A DNA stretch of 64,000 nt from CAVSUR01 sp963731285 (GCA_963731285.1 CAVSUR010000001.1:1-64000); one strand, 5' to 3'; shown: positions 9,876-19,755, numbered from the stretch's first letter. The notes: generated from the letters alone by a model not told the origin. A program made the numbers and translations.

Positions 9876-10908
9876 GCCTCTTTGTGTCAAGTGAGCCGGG
9901 CGGCCTTTTTTCTGGCGGCTGAGGTGGTCTTCCGGGGCCGTGATCGTAGGGTGGTGGCAGGTCCGGGAGTGGCTTGGCCGAAGAGCTGGCGTTCGGGGTG
10001 TAGCCGGCCGCGCTGGCGACAGAGTCGTTCCCCGGTTGCCCTCCCGGACCCTGGGTACTGCGCGCGGCGGCGCGGGCGGCGTCGGCCTTGAGGTGCTTGT
10101 AGATGGCGTCGCTGATCTGTCGTTTGAGGGCGCGCAGGGCTTCCTTGCCGGTCTTGCCCTCGGCGATCTTCTTGTCGTAGTAGGCACGGCCAGGGCTGTG
10201 CCGGTAGCGGACCTGGGTGACCGCGGCCATGTGGATGGCGTGGTTCAGGCGCCGGTTCCCGCGCGTCGGCAGCCGGTGAACCTTGCGGTTGCCGGAGGAC
10301 ACCTCGATCGGTGCAGTGCCGTTATAGGCGGCGAAGCGGTCCCTGCCGCCGAATCGGGAAACGTCCCTGACATCGCCGATCACCGTGGCGGCGATGACCG
10401 GGCCGACTCCGAAGACCTCGGTCAGGGACGTGCCGGAGGCACGGACCGCCGTGGCCAGCTTCTTCTTCGTCTCCCGCAGCAGGGTATCGGCGCGGCGCAG
10501 GTCGGCCACGAGCTCGGCTGCCAGCTCGGCGCGGGCCTGGGCCACGGCGCCGCACGGCTCGGCCTCCTCCAGGATCGCAGCGGCGTGAGCTGCGTATATT
10601 TCCTTGCTGACACCGCCGGGGACCAGTTCGCACAGCGCGGCGTGCAGCCGGCAGGCGACCTGGTTCCGGGTCCGGCTCAGGTCGCGGTGCCGCTTGGCCC
10701 AGATCTTCAGCACCGCCGCGTGGTCATCGGGCCTGACCGGCAGGCACGACGGGGAGCGCAGCGCCGCGACGGCGACCGACCGGGCATCGTTCGGGTCGTT
10801 CTTGTTCACCGCTCCCGAGGCCAGCAGTCGCACCCGGGCGGCCAGCTTGGGCTGCACGTCCAGCACCTGCTCCCCGGCCGCCACCAGCTCCTGGGCCAGC
10901 GGTTCTGG
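9876..10908 (-). pseudogene. IS110-family transposase, 5' truncated (copy 1)
   Basis: The frame encodes most of an IS110 (DEDD) transposase. It holds ARVRLLASGAVNKNDPNDAR and RPDDHAAVLKIWAKRHRDL, then the C-terminal Tnp_20 domain with EVFGVGPVIAATVIGDV, RFAAYNGTAPIEVSSGNR and RGNRRLNHAIHMAAVTQ. The first 75 or so residues with the DEDD catalytic start (compare GVDPHKGSHT in copy 2) are missing: homology stops near 10908. The outer end shares the 16-mer CTTGACACAAAGAGGC with copy 2 (here 9876-9891 in reverse complement), which marks the right boundary. The element is therefore immobile by itself. Confidence 0.85.
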
Positions 10909-10909
10909 G

Positions 10910-11020
10910 CGGTGCGCAGCCTCGAGAGCGATGGGCTGGTCACCGCGCGGCCGGGCCGAAGTGCAGTGGTCACCTCGCTGGATCCGGGCGACCTGGCCGC
11001 GGTCGCCGCGGTCAGGGGAC
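10910..11020 (+). pseudogene. Possible GntR-type regulator fragment
   Basis: Next to the truncated IS110 end, the plus strand reads VRSLESDGLVTARPGRSAVV followed by TSLDPGDLAAVAAV. This matches the pattern at the end of a FadR-subfamily GntR HTH and the start of its FCD domain (ESDGLV, then RPGRSAVV, then DL..V). Both sides are cut: the 5' side by the IS110 junction and the 3' side at the antisense oxidoreductase. It could be a coincidence of GC-rich sequence. Confidence 0.3.
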
Positions 11021-11914
11021 CAAGACGAGCTTTCCGCGGACGTGGCCGCCTAGACTAACGCGGTAGGCCTCGGCGGCACGGTCGAACGGGAACGTCTGCA
11101 CCTTGATCACGAGCTTGTTCTGGGCCAGCAGCCCGGCGACCTCAGCCAGCGCCTGCATGGGCCTGCTGTCCGCGCCGCCACCGGTCACCCGGGCTCCGGC
11201 CTGGCCGGCTGCGAAGTTGGCGATGGACACTACCTGAGACGGCTCGGATACCAGGCTGATCAGCTCATCGACCGGGGTCTTGCCCGCAACATCGAACACC
11301 GCGTCCACCCGCCCGCCTGCAGCGGCCCGGACGCGGGCGACCACGCCCTCGCCGTACAGCACGGGGATCGCCCCGATCTCCCGCAGGTAGTCCTGGTTGG
11401 CCTGGGCCGCGGAGGCGATCACCCTCGCCCCGCGGGCCACCGCCATCTGCACGGCGACCGCTCCCACGCCGCCCGCGCCACCGTCGACGAAGATCGTGTC
11501 ACCGGCCTTGACGCCGAGCAGCCGAAGACCGCGTTCACCAGTCTCACCGGCCACGCCGGCCGCAGCTGCCACCGCCCAGTCGATGGACGGCGGCTTGGCC
11601 GCCCAGGCGTCCAGCACGGCGTACTCGGCCTGAGTGTTCTGGCCGCGGCCGAACGCGTCATCACCCACGCAGACCCCCGTGACCCCCTCACCGACCTCGT
11701 CCACCGCGCCGGCGGCGTCGTATCCGAGATAACCCGTACCGGCCAGGGGCTGGCTCTCGGACATGGCCCCGGCCAGCAACTTCCAGTCGACCGGGTTAAC
11801 ACTGGCCGCCCGCACAGCGATCCGAATCTGCCCCGGCCCCGCGCGCGGAACAGGAGCGTCTGCCCATGTGAGGACCTCGGGACCTCCGAAAACCGTAAAC
11901 TGCAGCGCTCGCAT
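11012..11914 (-). CDS. NADP-dependent quinone oxidoreductase-like protein (MDR family)
   Basis: A 300-aa medium-chain dehydrogenase/reductase of the zinc-free quinone oxidoreductase type. The GroES-like N terminus (MRALQFTVFGGPEVL, then SVNPVDWKLLAG) is followed by a Rossmann domain with VDGGAGGVGAVAVQMAVARG and the C-terminal HVRGKLVLV typical of the family. No zinc-binding Cys/His set is visible. The ATG at 11914 has GGAAAGGA upstream, and a longer frame to 12118 is not family-like. It probably reduces quinones or alpha,beta-unsaturated carbonyls with NADPH. It is flanked by IS remnants and stands alone. Confidence 0.9.
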   Translation of the reverse strand: MRALQFTVFGGPEVLTWADAPVPRAGPGQIRIAVRAASVNPVDWKLLAGAMSESQPLAGTGYLGYDAAGAVDEVGEGVTGVCVGDDAFGRGQNTQAEYAVLDAWAAKPPSIDWAVAAAAGVAGETGERGLRLLGVKAGDTIFVDGGAGGVGAVAVQMAVARGARVIASAAQANQDYLREIGAIPVLYGEGVVARVRAAAGGRVDAVFDVAGKTPVDELISLVSEPSQVVSIANFAAGQAGARVTGGGADSRPMQALAEVAGLLAQNKLVIKVQTFPFDRAAEAYRVSLGGHVRGKLVLVP

Positions 11915-12672
11915 GCAACAGTCCTTTCCAGGCCGGCCGGGTGAGCCCGCCCCTTCCCCGGCGGCGGCCAGCAGCAGCCACGTGGCAGTTGCCCCGCACC
12001 ACAAACAGGGTCCCGGTAACCCTATTCCTGGCCAGGCGGCCCGAGCGGGGCAGTCCCTGCCGACCAGCCCGCCCCGGATCCTTCGACGATCGCGCGCGGA
12101 CTGAGATCCGGAATGCATGCGCCGTACTCACGGCACGCAAAGGCACAATCGGATCATGGGTGCGCCGCAGCTGCCTGGATCACGCGATGCTGGCGGGCTC
12201 AGCGCCCTGCACAGCCGGGGGGACCCGCTGATCCGCCGGCCGGGGACAAGGCTGCGGCTCATTGGAAAGACGGTGACGATGACCCGGTGATCAACGGCGA
12301 TCGCGCTCGCAGATCAAGCCTGATCTGCGCGGCGGCCGACCCACGGTCGAGACGCAGTCTCGGCGAGCAGAACGGCGGCTACCGCACGGCGCCTCCCTGG
12401 CCTGCGTCAGCCTGGGCTGCGCGGAGCTACGTTTCAGGCGGGGCTCGCGGGTCACAATCACCTCGATGCGTCCCGATAGTCCCAGAAGACGCACCCGGTG
12501 GAACGGTGCGCGAGCAGCTCCTGCATCTCGGCGGCGAAGTCGTCAAGGTGGTCACCGGCCAGTGCGGCACCAAGAACCCGCAGATGAGGGTAGCTGCCGC
12601 CGCTGCGTGCGGAGATAGTTTCCCTAACCTCCCGGCCATGCGCTGATCCGAGATTGGAAGGCAGTACAAGCC
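11915..12672. other. Non-coding or decayed region
   Basis: No supported gene in about 750 bp. A 75-codon minus-strand frame at 12458-12685 ends with ALAGDHLDDFAAEMQELLAH and GCVFWDYRDASR, which looks protein-like. It overlaps the cupin start, lacks a clear ribosome binding site, and could be a gene tail or chance. The promoter of the cupin gene must lie near 12600-12660. Confidence 0.35.
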
Positions 12673-13089
12673 ATGCACGAGCCACCCGCTACCCAGTCAT
12701 TAGAAAATGCTCCGGTGCTGATCGCTCCCGATGGATCAGCGGTCCGGCCGCTGTGCCGTATTAGCGGTCTCGGCAGCTTTGCGCACTTCCAGCTTGAGCC
12801 CGGCGAAATCGCGGAAGCCGTCTCCCACGCCACCGTCCAGGAGATCTGGTACATCATCGGCGGCGAGGGACGAATGTGGCGCCGTCAAGAAGGTCAACAG
12901 CCAGCAACAGAGAACCTGCGGCCCGGCATCTGCCTCACGATTCCTCTCGGGACGACCTTCCAGTTCCGCGCCGACAGCCCGGATGAGCCGCTCCAGGTGG
13001 TCGCCGTGACCATGCCACCCTGGCCCGACCAGAGCGAAGAGGAGGCAAGATCAGAGCAAGGCTGCTGGACGCCCATGCTCCGGCACTGA
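12673..13089 (+). CDS. Cupin-domain protein
   Basis: A 138-aa single-domain protein. The first cupin motif is degenerate (SHATVQEIWYIIGGEGRMWR) and the second is RPGICLTIPLGTTFQFRAD, followed by EPLQVVAVTMPPWP. This is a compact beta-barrel fold. The metal ligands are incomplete compared with classic GX5HXHX3-4E cupins, so a binding role is as likely as an enzyme role. The start ATG at 12673 follows GGAAGG at 12657-12662, a usable ribosome binding site. The neighbours are unrelated, so no pathway can be named. Confidence 0.78.
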   Translation: MHEPPATQSLENAPVLIAPDGSAVRPLCRISGLGSFAHFQLEPGEIAEAVSHATVQEIWYIIGGEGRMWRRQEGQQPATENLRPGICLTIPLGTTFQFRADSPDEPLQVVAVTMPPWPDQSEEEARSEQGCWTPMLRH

Positions 13090-13452
13090 ACCCACCCAGG
13101 CCACGAGGCATATCTCACGGCGGCATGACCGGGCGTCGCCGGCCAATCCGATCATCTTGATATGCGTACGCTGGGGGCCGACGCCGCTAAACTCCGCTTG
13201 CCGACCAGATCGGCGGCTCGGCGAGCGTTCTCTCTGACCCTTTCCATAACACAGCGTGACGCCATCTATCAACGTAGCCCGATGTCGGCCGCCAACTCGA
13301 TGCGGCGTGACTGGCCTGGAGACCGCCGTCGGGGGTGCCCATTGACGCTGCGAACGAACGGCCCGGCCCGCCCGGTGGCTGAATCCCGTCTGACCTGGCG
13401 CGCACCCTATGCGGCATGACCGGATGTTTCCGGAGACCGTCCTGATGCCTGT
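13090..13452. other. No gene recognised
   Basis: About 360 bp between the cupin gene and the small minus-strand gene. An 85-codon plus-strand frame (13162-13419) has no ribosome binding site or recognisable domain. No repeat or RNA is evident. Confidence 0.4.
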
Positions 13453-13737
13453 TTAAGCCACGGGTCGTGTGCTCTTCGGGACGTAGTCGAAGAATCGGTG
13501 GACGTACCCGTCGCCGGTCCATTCTGCCCGCAGGCGGGTCTTCTTTTCTGCCTGCCGCAAAGCCGAGAGCAGCCGACGGTTGACGTCTCGGGCGTCCGTG
13601 CCGTCCATGATGCCCTGGACGTGCAGACCATCCGCAGTGTTGGTAACCGCTGCACGTTCGATCATGTGGAGCAGGACGGGCCGGACGGCCGCGAGGTTAT
13701 CTGAGCTCACATCGGCGATAACGCTGAACCGGGTCAC
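13453..13737 (-). CDS. Small conserved-looking hypothetical protein
   Basis: A 94-aa protein beginning VTRFSVIADVSSDNLAAVRP with a GTG start at 13737. It has a regular alternation of charged and hydrophobic residues and a basic, aromatic C terminus (RLRAEWTGDGYVHRFFDYVP). The composition is that of a folded cytoplasmic protein, with no membrane segment or signal peptide. I do not recognise the family. It stands 3' of the cupin gene in the opposite orientation. The real-gene call rests on residue composition and on the absence of an equally good competing frame. Confidence 0.6.
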   Translation of the reverse strand: MTRFSVIADVSSDNLAAVRPVLLHMIERAAVTNTADGLHVQGIMDGTDARDVNRRLLSALRQAEKKTRLRAEWTGDGYVHRFFDYVPKSTRPVA

Positions 13738-13812
13738 GAGTTCAGCGTGGCACGATTACATCGCCCAGGCAGGTCGGCGCCCGCTGTCGGCGGCTGATGT
13801 GCAGACGGGCGC

Positions 13813-14200
13813 TCACTGATCGTCGCGAGCGGAGTAGGGCCGTCCAGGCCAGCAGGGCCACTCCTCGAACCAGCTGCACCGGCCGTCGTCACGCAGCCGT
13901 ATGACCCATAGGTCGCGGTACTCCTGGCGGAGCGGATCCCCCATAGCGGACCTCGGCCCGCACCACCGCGGTGGCACCATCGACGGCCAAGACGTCGGTG
14001 GCGAGGGTGAAGACTTCGTCTGGGCCCTCCCTGTCCTGATCCCACATTCCCCTGATCGCGCCCAAACCCGCGACAGGTTCTTCGTAAGGGGAGTGCAGGT
14101 AGACGGCGTCGTCGGTGAATATCTCCGCCAGCCGTCGGTGCCACGCCCGCCAGGCGGCTGCATAGCCCGCCAGCCACCGGCAGACCGTCATGCGGTCCAT
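13813..14200 (-). pseudogene. SnoaL/NTF2-like protein, one frameshift
   Basis: The N-terminal part reads MDRMTVCRWLAGYAAAWR, then LAEIFTDDAVYLHSPYEEP and VDGATAVVRAEVRYG. The rest continues in another frame as DPLRQEYRDLWVIRLRDDGR followed by FEEWPCWPGRPY. This is the layout of a small SnoaL-like polyketide cyclase/NTF2-fold protein of about 125 aa. The switch occurs at a run of five C on the plus strand near 13938-13942, and one base fewer restores the frame. The start is uncertain (ATG at 14200 or 14191). Real inactivation and a homopolymer error are both possible. Confidence 0.7.
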
Positions 14201-14449
14201 CATTTTTTCATGGTGCCGGACAACGACGCGGCTTGCCAGCAGCACATCCAGCCCGATCTCCACGCCCCGACATCGCATGGTCGATAACAGCCCTACGGCG
14301 AAGGAGCACGATACCCACGCCCTTCGCGGCATGTGCGGAAGTTCGCACCGTAGCTCAGGTACTGCATAACTATGCGGAATGCCGAGCGCACAGTTACACC
14401 GCCGAGCCACCGATCGAGCACTGCGGCACGCTCACCTACCCGCCTTATT

Positions 14450-14669
14450 GAAGGATTGGTGTAGGCGCTGCGGCGTGGTCGTAGCGTTCAGAGGTCCGAT
14501 GGGCTGGCTCTCGAACCGCCTGCCGGCCGCTTGCGGCCTGGCTTATTAACGACGTGTCAGCCTGTCGGTTCCTTGCCGTGGCGTGGCTCGAAAGAGGCGC
14601 GAGTGCCAGCTGGTCCTGGAATAAGGCATGCCCGCCGCGGTCACACCTGTGTCCAGGGAGGAGCTGTTC
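14450..14669 (+). ncRNA. Candidate IS110 bridge RNA region
   Basis: About 200 bp of non-coding sequence lie between the probable left end of IS110 copy 2 and its transposase start. In the IS110 group (for example IS621) this leader encodes a structured bridge RNA that pairs with target and donor DNA. Here a GC-rich hairpin is visible around GCCGGCCGCTTGCGGCCTGGC-like sequence (about 14521-14542), with further self-complementary stretches downstream. The left IS end is not defined, because copy 1 lacks this part. The call rests on family knowledge plus visible stem potential. Confidence 0.3.
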
Positions 14670-15751
14670 ATGGCGGCAGTGATGATCGGGGTGGATCCGC
14701 ATAAGGGCTCGCACACGGCGGTGGCGATCGGCGCGGCGGAGGAGCCGCTGGGCGAGCTGCGGGTGCGCGCCTCAGCCGTCCAGGCAGAACGGCTGCTGAC
14801 GTGGGCGGCGGCCTGGCCGGAGCGGACCTGGGCGGTGGAGGGCGCTGGCGGCCTGGGTCACCTGCTGTCCCAGCAGCTGCTGCCGGCGGGCGAGCTGGTG
14901 CTCGATGTGCAGCCCAGGGCTGGGGGCCCGCGTGCGGCTGCTGGCCAGCGGGGCGACGAACAAGAACGACCCGAACGACGCCCGGTCCGTCGCTGTCGCG
15001 GCGCTGCGCTCGGCGGCTCGCCGGGAGGTCAGGCCCGATGACCACGCGGCGGTGCTGAAGGTGCGGGCCAAGCGGCACCGGGACCTGGGCCGGACCCGGA
15101 CCCAGGTCGCCTGCCGGCTGCATGCCGTGCTCTGCGAGCTGATCCCCGGCGGCCTCCCCAAGGAGATCACCGCAGCTCATGCCGCGCATCTCCTGGAATC
15201 GCTCACGCCATCGGGAGCCGTTGAGGCAGCCCGCTGCGAGCTCGCTGCCGAGTTCCCCGATGACCTGCGCCGCGCCGGGCGCCCAGCTGCGTGATGCCAA
15301 GAACAAGCTCACGGTCGCGGTCCGCGCATCAGGCACGACGCTCACCGGGATCTTCGGGGCCGGCCCCGTCGTCGCCGGGACCGTCATCGGCTGCGTCCGC
15401 GACGCCTCCCGCTTCCCCGGCCGTGACCACTTCGCCGCCTGCAACGGCACCGCGCCGATCGAGGTGTCCTCGGGAAACCGCAAGATCTACCGGCTGAGCA
15501 GGCGCGGGAACCGGCGGCTTAACCACGTCATCCACATGGCCGCGGTCACCCAGATCCGCTACCGCCACACCGGCGGCCGCGCCTGCTACGACCGCAAGAT
15601 AGCCGAGGGCAAGACACCCAAAGAGGCACTCCGGTCCCTCAACCGGCGGGTCAGCGACGCCATCTTCGCCCGCCTCCAGGCCGACGCCCGGCGGGCCGCA
15701 GGCACCCCGCCGCTAAGGGGGCCCGGGAGGGCAGCCGGGGAACGACACTGA
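14670..15751 (+). pseudogene. IS110-family transposase with two frameshifts (copy 2)
   Basis: The start MAAVMIGVDPHKGSHTAVAI carries the first catalytic Asp of the DEDD RuvC-like domain. A GGGAGGAG ribosome binding site lies upstream. The frame breaks near 14920 (after ELVLDVQP), continues as ARVRLLASGATNKNDPNDAR, breaks again near 15280, and ends in the Tnp_20 part with IFGAGPVVAGTVIGCV, then ACNGTAPIEVSSGNRK and RRGNRRLNHVIHMAAVTQ. The catalytic Ser region is therefore present but out of frame. The right end is near 15891-15906 (CTTGACACAAAGAGGC, shared with copy 1). It is related to copy 1 but clearly diverged, so the two are not a recent duplication. Confidence 0.87.
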
Positions 15752-15906
15752 CGCCAGCGCGGCCGGCTCACACCCCGGAAACCGGCTCTTCGGCGAAGCC
15801 ACTCCCGGACCCGGTTCCACCCTACGGTCCCGGCCCAATCCTCAAAGCGATAAGAGCACCTCACAGGCTACGACAAACTCCGGCAGAACCCTTGACACAA
15901 AGAGGC

Positions 15907-16114
15907 TTCGTTAGGCGCGAACTGTGAGCCGATGCCGACGAGATGACGCTCTTACAGATTCGGCGATATGTCGCGAACTCGCGAAGCGCAGCAACCGAGG
16001 GGCCGCTCACTTTGCGTGATGGCCACAGTGCCGACTCCGGGACCAGCGAGCAGACCACGGCCGTCCACACCGGCGCCCGGCGTGTGCCCAATAGCGGGCA
16101 AGCGCCCCTGAACC
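15907..16114. other. Spacer between IS110 copy 2 and the IS256 element
   Basis: About 200 bp with no recognisable gene. Its last bases include TGAACC (16109-16114), which recurs at the other end of the IS256 element and is the probable target duplication. Confidence 0.5.
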
Positions 16115-17545
16115 GGAGCAATGCTTGAGACCTGTGGATCGGCCGGGGAGGGTGTACCTTCCCGGTGACCGTGTCGAGTCTCAAGCAAATGACCGGCGTT
16201 GGCGCGCCGGCCGGGAAGGTCCAACCCGATGCTCACCGTAGTCCCTGGCGATGGTTCTGGCCACGAGAGCGGGAAGGGCAGCTCGGCGTCGCTGATCGAT
16301 GAGATCGTGCGCGAAGGTGCCCGGCGGATGCTGGCCGAGGCGCTGCAGGCCGAGGTCGATGTATGTCGCGGCGCATGCGGCCGAGCGGGATGAGGACGGC
16401 CGGCGGCTGGTCGTGCGGAATGGCTATCACCAGAGCCGGGTGGTGCTGACCAGCGCGGGTGCGATCGAGGTGACGGTGCCGCGGGTCAGCGACAAGCGCA
16501 CCGGCCCGGTCAGCGGGGAGCGCAAGCGGTTCTGTTCGGCGATCGTGCCGCCGTGGGCGCGCAAGACCCCGAAGATCACCGGGGTGCTGCCGCTGCTGTA
16601 TCTGCACGGCCTGTCATCCGGCGACTTCGTGCCCGCCCTCGGCCAGTTCCTGGGCTCTTCGGCTGGGCTGTCGGCGGCGGTGATCACGAGGCTGACCGAG
16701 ACCTGGAAGGCCGAGCAGCGCGCGTTCGCGCGGCGGGATCTCTCGCAGGCGGACTACGTCTACCTGTGGGCCGATGGCATCCACGTGAACATCCGGCTGG
16801 AGGAGCACAAGCTGTGCCTGCTGGTGATGATCGGCGTGCGCGCCGACGGCCGCAAGGAGCTCATTGCCCTGGCTGATGGGTACCGGGAGTCCGCCGAGTC
16901 GTGGTCAGACCTGCTGCGCGACTGCGCCCGCCGCGGCATGCGAGCCCCGGTGCTGGCCATCGGGGATGGGGCGGTGGGGTTCTGGAACGCGCTGCGCGAG
17001 GTGTTCCCGCAGGCCAGGGAGGGCCGCTGCTGGTTCCACAAGACCGCGAACGTGCTGGCAGCGCTGCCGAAGTCGGCGCACCCGGGCGCCAAGAAGGCCC
17101 TCGCGGAGATCTGGGGCGCTGAGGACAAGGACCACGCCCGCGCCGCGGTGAAGGCCTTCGAGGCTGCTTACGGAGGCGAAGTTCCCCAAGGCCGTCGCGA
17201 AGATCACCGACGACCTGGACGAGCTGCTGGCCTTCTACGACTACCCGTGCGAGCACTGGGTGCACCTGCGGACCACGAACCCGATCGAGTCGACCTTCGC
17301 CACCGTCCGCCACCGCACCAAGGTCACCAAGGGCCCGGGCTCACGGGCCGCCGGGCTGGCCATGGCCTTCAAACTGATCGAGTCAGCGCAAGACCGCTGG
17401 CGGGCGGTGAACGCACCTCACCTCGTCGCCCTCGTCCGCGCCGGAGCGACCTTCATCAACGGCAAGCTCATCGAGCGGCCCGCCGCGAATACCGAACCGG
17501 AAGCCGCCTAAATGATCTTGATCCACAGGTCTTGACAATTGCTCC
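16115..17545 (+). mobile_element. IS256-family insertion sequence with terminal inverted repeats
   Basis: The element has imperfect 26-bp terminal inverted repeats at 16115-16140 and 17520-17545. Both begin GGAGCAAT and end AGACCTGTGGATC on their own strands. The flanks carry TGAACC(GG) directly on both sides (16109-16116 and 17546-17553), consistent with the 8-bp target duplication usual for IS256 elements, with the last two bases ambiguous with the IS tip. The length is about 1.43 kb. It sits in non-coding DNA. Confidence 0.85.
16229..17511 (+). pseudogene. IS256/Mutator-type transposase, two frameshifts
   Basis: The N-terminal part (MLTVVPGDGSGHESGKG, then IVREGARRMLAEALQAEVD) breaks near 16358. 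The main part continues with YVAAHAAERDEDGRRLVVRN and carries the DDE domain, including DYVYLWADGIHVN (first Asp), VLAIGDGAVGFWNALREVFP (second Asp) and CWFHKTANVLAALP. A second break near 17178, explained by one extra G, leads to the C-terminal TTNPIESTFATVRHRTKVTK with the catalytic Glu. The full reconstructed length of about 425 aa matches the family. The inverted repeats and target duplication are well kept, so decay of the gene is recent or the indels are sequencing errors. Confidence 0.88.
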
Positions 17546-17553
17546 TGAACCGG

Positions 17554-17990
17554 CCAGCACCCAGTTACCACACTGCCAAGATCATCACAAGTACCAATGC
17601 CTGCGGGCGGTATCGAACCTCGACCTGACCAGTGCACTGACATTGAGATGACCGAATCACTGACACCGACATGCGGCCTCTCAGTCAGGTCTCAGCTGAC
17701 CTGGCCGATTCCCAAGGTTGTGGCCAACCGGATGGCCAGTCTCATCTGATGTGGCCCGTAGGTGCGAGCTGAGCTTCGAGCCGTTCATCAGTACTTGTCG
17801 TCCCGAATGGGGCCGTTCTGTAGCCCGGCGGCGACGGCTGGGGGTTCGCTGCCACTGGTGGTGAGCGGTTCACCCGCCTTCGTTGTTGCGTGCCGCGAGC
17901 ATCCGCAAAGGGCAGAGGCGCTGCAGTCGCCAGCCGCATGTGCGCAGGCCCGGGCGAGGAGCGGGCCGGGGCGGTGGCGCGCCCTGATCC
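17554..17990. other. No gene recognised
   Basis: About 440 bp between the IS256 element and the TetR gene. Short frames here lack ribosome binding sites. I see no repeats beyond the IS end. Confidence 0.45.
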
Positions 17991-18593
17991 TTACGTCGAT
18001 TGAACGGCTGAGGTCCCGGCGAAGACGGTGTCGACGATGAAGTTCGCGTACGCGGCGTCCAGCGGGCCGCTGCGCAGGAGGAGCCGGTGAAAGAGCGCAC
18101 CGAAGATCACTTCTAGAACGGCCTCCACGTCCAGGGTCTCCGGTAGCTGCCCGGCCCGCTGAGCCTGCCGCAGCCGTTGCACGATCGGGGCGCGGCGGGG
18201 CCTGAAGAAGTGCTCGAGCAGCAGGGGCCCGAGCGCGGGGTCCTGCTGGGCCTCGGCGATCAGCGCGGCGAACGCCGGGCCGGTGTCGGGGCTGGCGTGA
18301 AAGCGAATGACGTCGTTGAAGGTGGTGCGCATGTCGGCGACCAGGTCGCCGGTGTCGGGGAATGCCGTAACCGCGGCGGCCTCGTGGTCGAGAGCCTCGA
18401 GCAGGACCGCGCCTTTTGAGGGCCACCAGCGGTAGATGGTCGCCTTGCCGACGCCGGCCCGCGCCGCGATCCCCTCGATCGAGAGCCGGGCGTAGCCCTC
18501 TTCGCGGCACAGTGCGAGGGCGGCGTCAAGGATCGCGAGCCGCGAGCTCTCACGCCGCCGGGGTGCCGGTGCAACGGTATGCAGGGAGGTCAC
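17991..18593 (-). CDS. TetR-family repressor of the divergent dehydrogenase cassette
   Basis: About 200 aa. The N-terminal HTH reads ILDAALALCREEGYARLSIE, then IAARAGVGKATIYRWWPSKG, the classic TetR recognition helix. A TetR_C-type ligand domain follows, with FRPRRAPIVQRLRQAQRAGQ and VLEVIFGALFHRLLL. I choose the GTG at 18593 (VTSLHTVAPAPRRRESSRL), because longer frames read through the operator region. It is divergent from the alcohol dehydrogenase/SDR/hydrolase genes, with two GATACGG-type repeats in the shared promoter, so it most likely represses both directions until a small-molecule substrate is present. Confidence 0.9.
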   Translation of the reverse strand: MTSLHTVAPAPRRRESSRLAILDAALALCREEGYARLSIEGIAARAGVGKATIYRWWPSKGAVLLEALDHEAAAVTAFPDTGDLVADMRTTFNDVIRFHASPDTGPAFAALIAEAQQDPALGPLLLEHFFRPRRAPIVQRLRQAQRAGQLPETLDVEAVLEVIFGALFHRLLLRSGPLDAAYANFIVDTVFAGTSAVQST

Positions 18594-18607
18594 GAGAGAA
18601 CCATACC

Positions 18608-18675
18608 AGACGAGACGATACGGCTCGTCTTGACAGCCAGACCCCTGGCCTTTAGTATGGCGATACGGACCGTCT
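18608..18675. promoter_or_regulatory. Candidate TetR operators (two related sites)
   Basis: Site A (18608-18630) is an inverted repeat of AGACGAG and CTCGTCT with a 9-bp spacer. Within it GATACGGCTCGTCT (18617-18630) recurs as GATACGGACCGTCT at 18662-18675 (12 of 14 identical). Both lie between the divergent starts of the TetR gene and the dehydrogenase, and paired sites of this kind are usual for TetR repressors. The dehydrogenase ribosome binding site AGGAG is at 18693-18697. Confidence 0.55.
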
Positions 18676-18703
18676 CGTCTCGAGCGCGTCACAGGAGCCC
18701 GTC

Positions 18704-19721
18704 ATGTCAGTCCTTTACCGTTCAGCACAAGCGGATGAGCCCGCAGGTACGCTGCACCTGGTCGAGAACGAGCTCCCGAGCCTGGGCCCGGCCAGGTCCG
18801 GGTATCGGTCGAGGCGGCGGGAATCTGTCATTCTGACGCCGCGATGATCAGCGGGCGGCAGCCCGGCGCGACATTCCCGCTGGTCCCTGGTCACGAAATC
18901 GCCGGGCGCATCGACGCGATCGGCGACAGTGTTCAGGGCTTCGCTCCAGGCGAGCGGGTTGCGGTGGGCTGGTTCGGCGGGAACTGCGGATACTGCGTGC
19001 TCTGCCGGGAAGGCGACTTCATCAACTGCACCCGGCTGCAGGTCCCGGGTTTGTCCTACCCCGGCGGGTATGCCGACGCCGTTGTGGTCCCCGCCACGGC
19101 GCTGGCCCGTATTCTTGAGGAGTTCACCGCGCCGGATGCCGCCCCCATGGGCTGCGCCGGCGTAACAGTGTTCAACGCCCTGCGCACCAGCGCCGCCCGG
19201 CCCGGCGACCTGGTCGCCATCCTCGGCATCGGCGGCCTCGGCCACCTCGGAGTCCAGTTCGCAGCCAGGCTCGGCTTCGAGACCATCGCCATCGCCCGCA
19301 GCGCCGATAAGGAACCCCTGGCCAAGCAGCTGGGAGCCCACCACTACATCGACAACCAGGCCCAGGACACCGCCGCCGCACTGCAGGCCCTCGGCGGGCC
19401 AAGGTGGTGCTCGGCACCGTGACCAGCAACGCGGCTATGACCGACACGCTCGGCGGGCTCACCCACCACGGCGAGCTGATCGTCATCGGCGTCAACCCCG
19501 AGCCATTCCAGGTCAGCCCGTTCGCACTGATCGGCGGGCACAAGATGTACTTCCACGCCTCGGGCACCTCCCGCGATACCGAGGAAACCCTGCGGTTCGC
19601 CGCCCTCACCGGCATCCGCCCCATGATCGAGCAGGCGCCCCTTGCCGACGCGCAACCCGCCTACGAACGGATGCTCACCGGCCAGGCCCGCTTCCGGATG
19701 GTCCTGGTCACCACCCACTGA
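18704..19721 (+). pseudogene. Zinc alcohol dehydrogenase, two frameshifts
   Basis: The start MSVLYRSAQADEPAGTLHLV (ATG 18704 after AGGAG) breaks near 18793. It resumes as QVRVSVEAAGICHSDAAM, then VPGHEIAGRIDAIGDSVQGF and GNCGYCVLCREGDFINC (the structural zinc cysteines), then GIGGLGHLGVQFAARLGF (NAD(P) Rossmann motif). It breaks again near 19400 and finishes with VLGTVTSNAAMTDTLGGL to MVLVTTH. Both breaks are explained by one missing G in a G run. The reconstructed length is about 339 aa, normal for the family. Catalytic zinc ligands (C in GICHSD, HE in GHEIAG) are present. It heads the TetR-controlled cassette. Confidence 0.85.
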
Positions 19722-19755
19722 GCAACCTGCCCTGGGCAGGAAAGGAGTCACCGTT

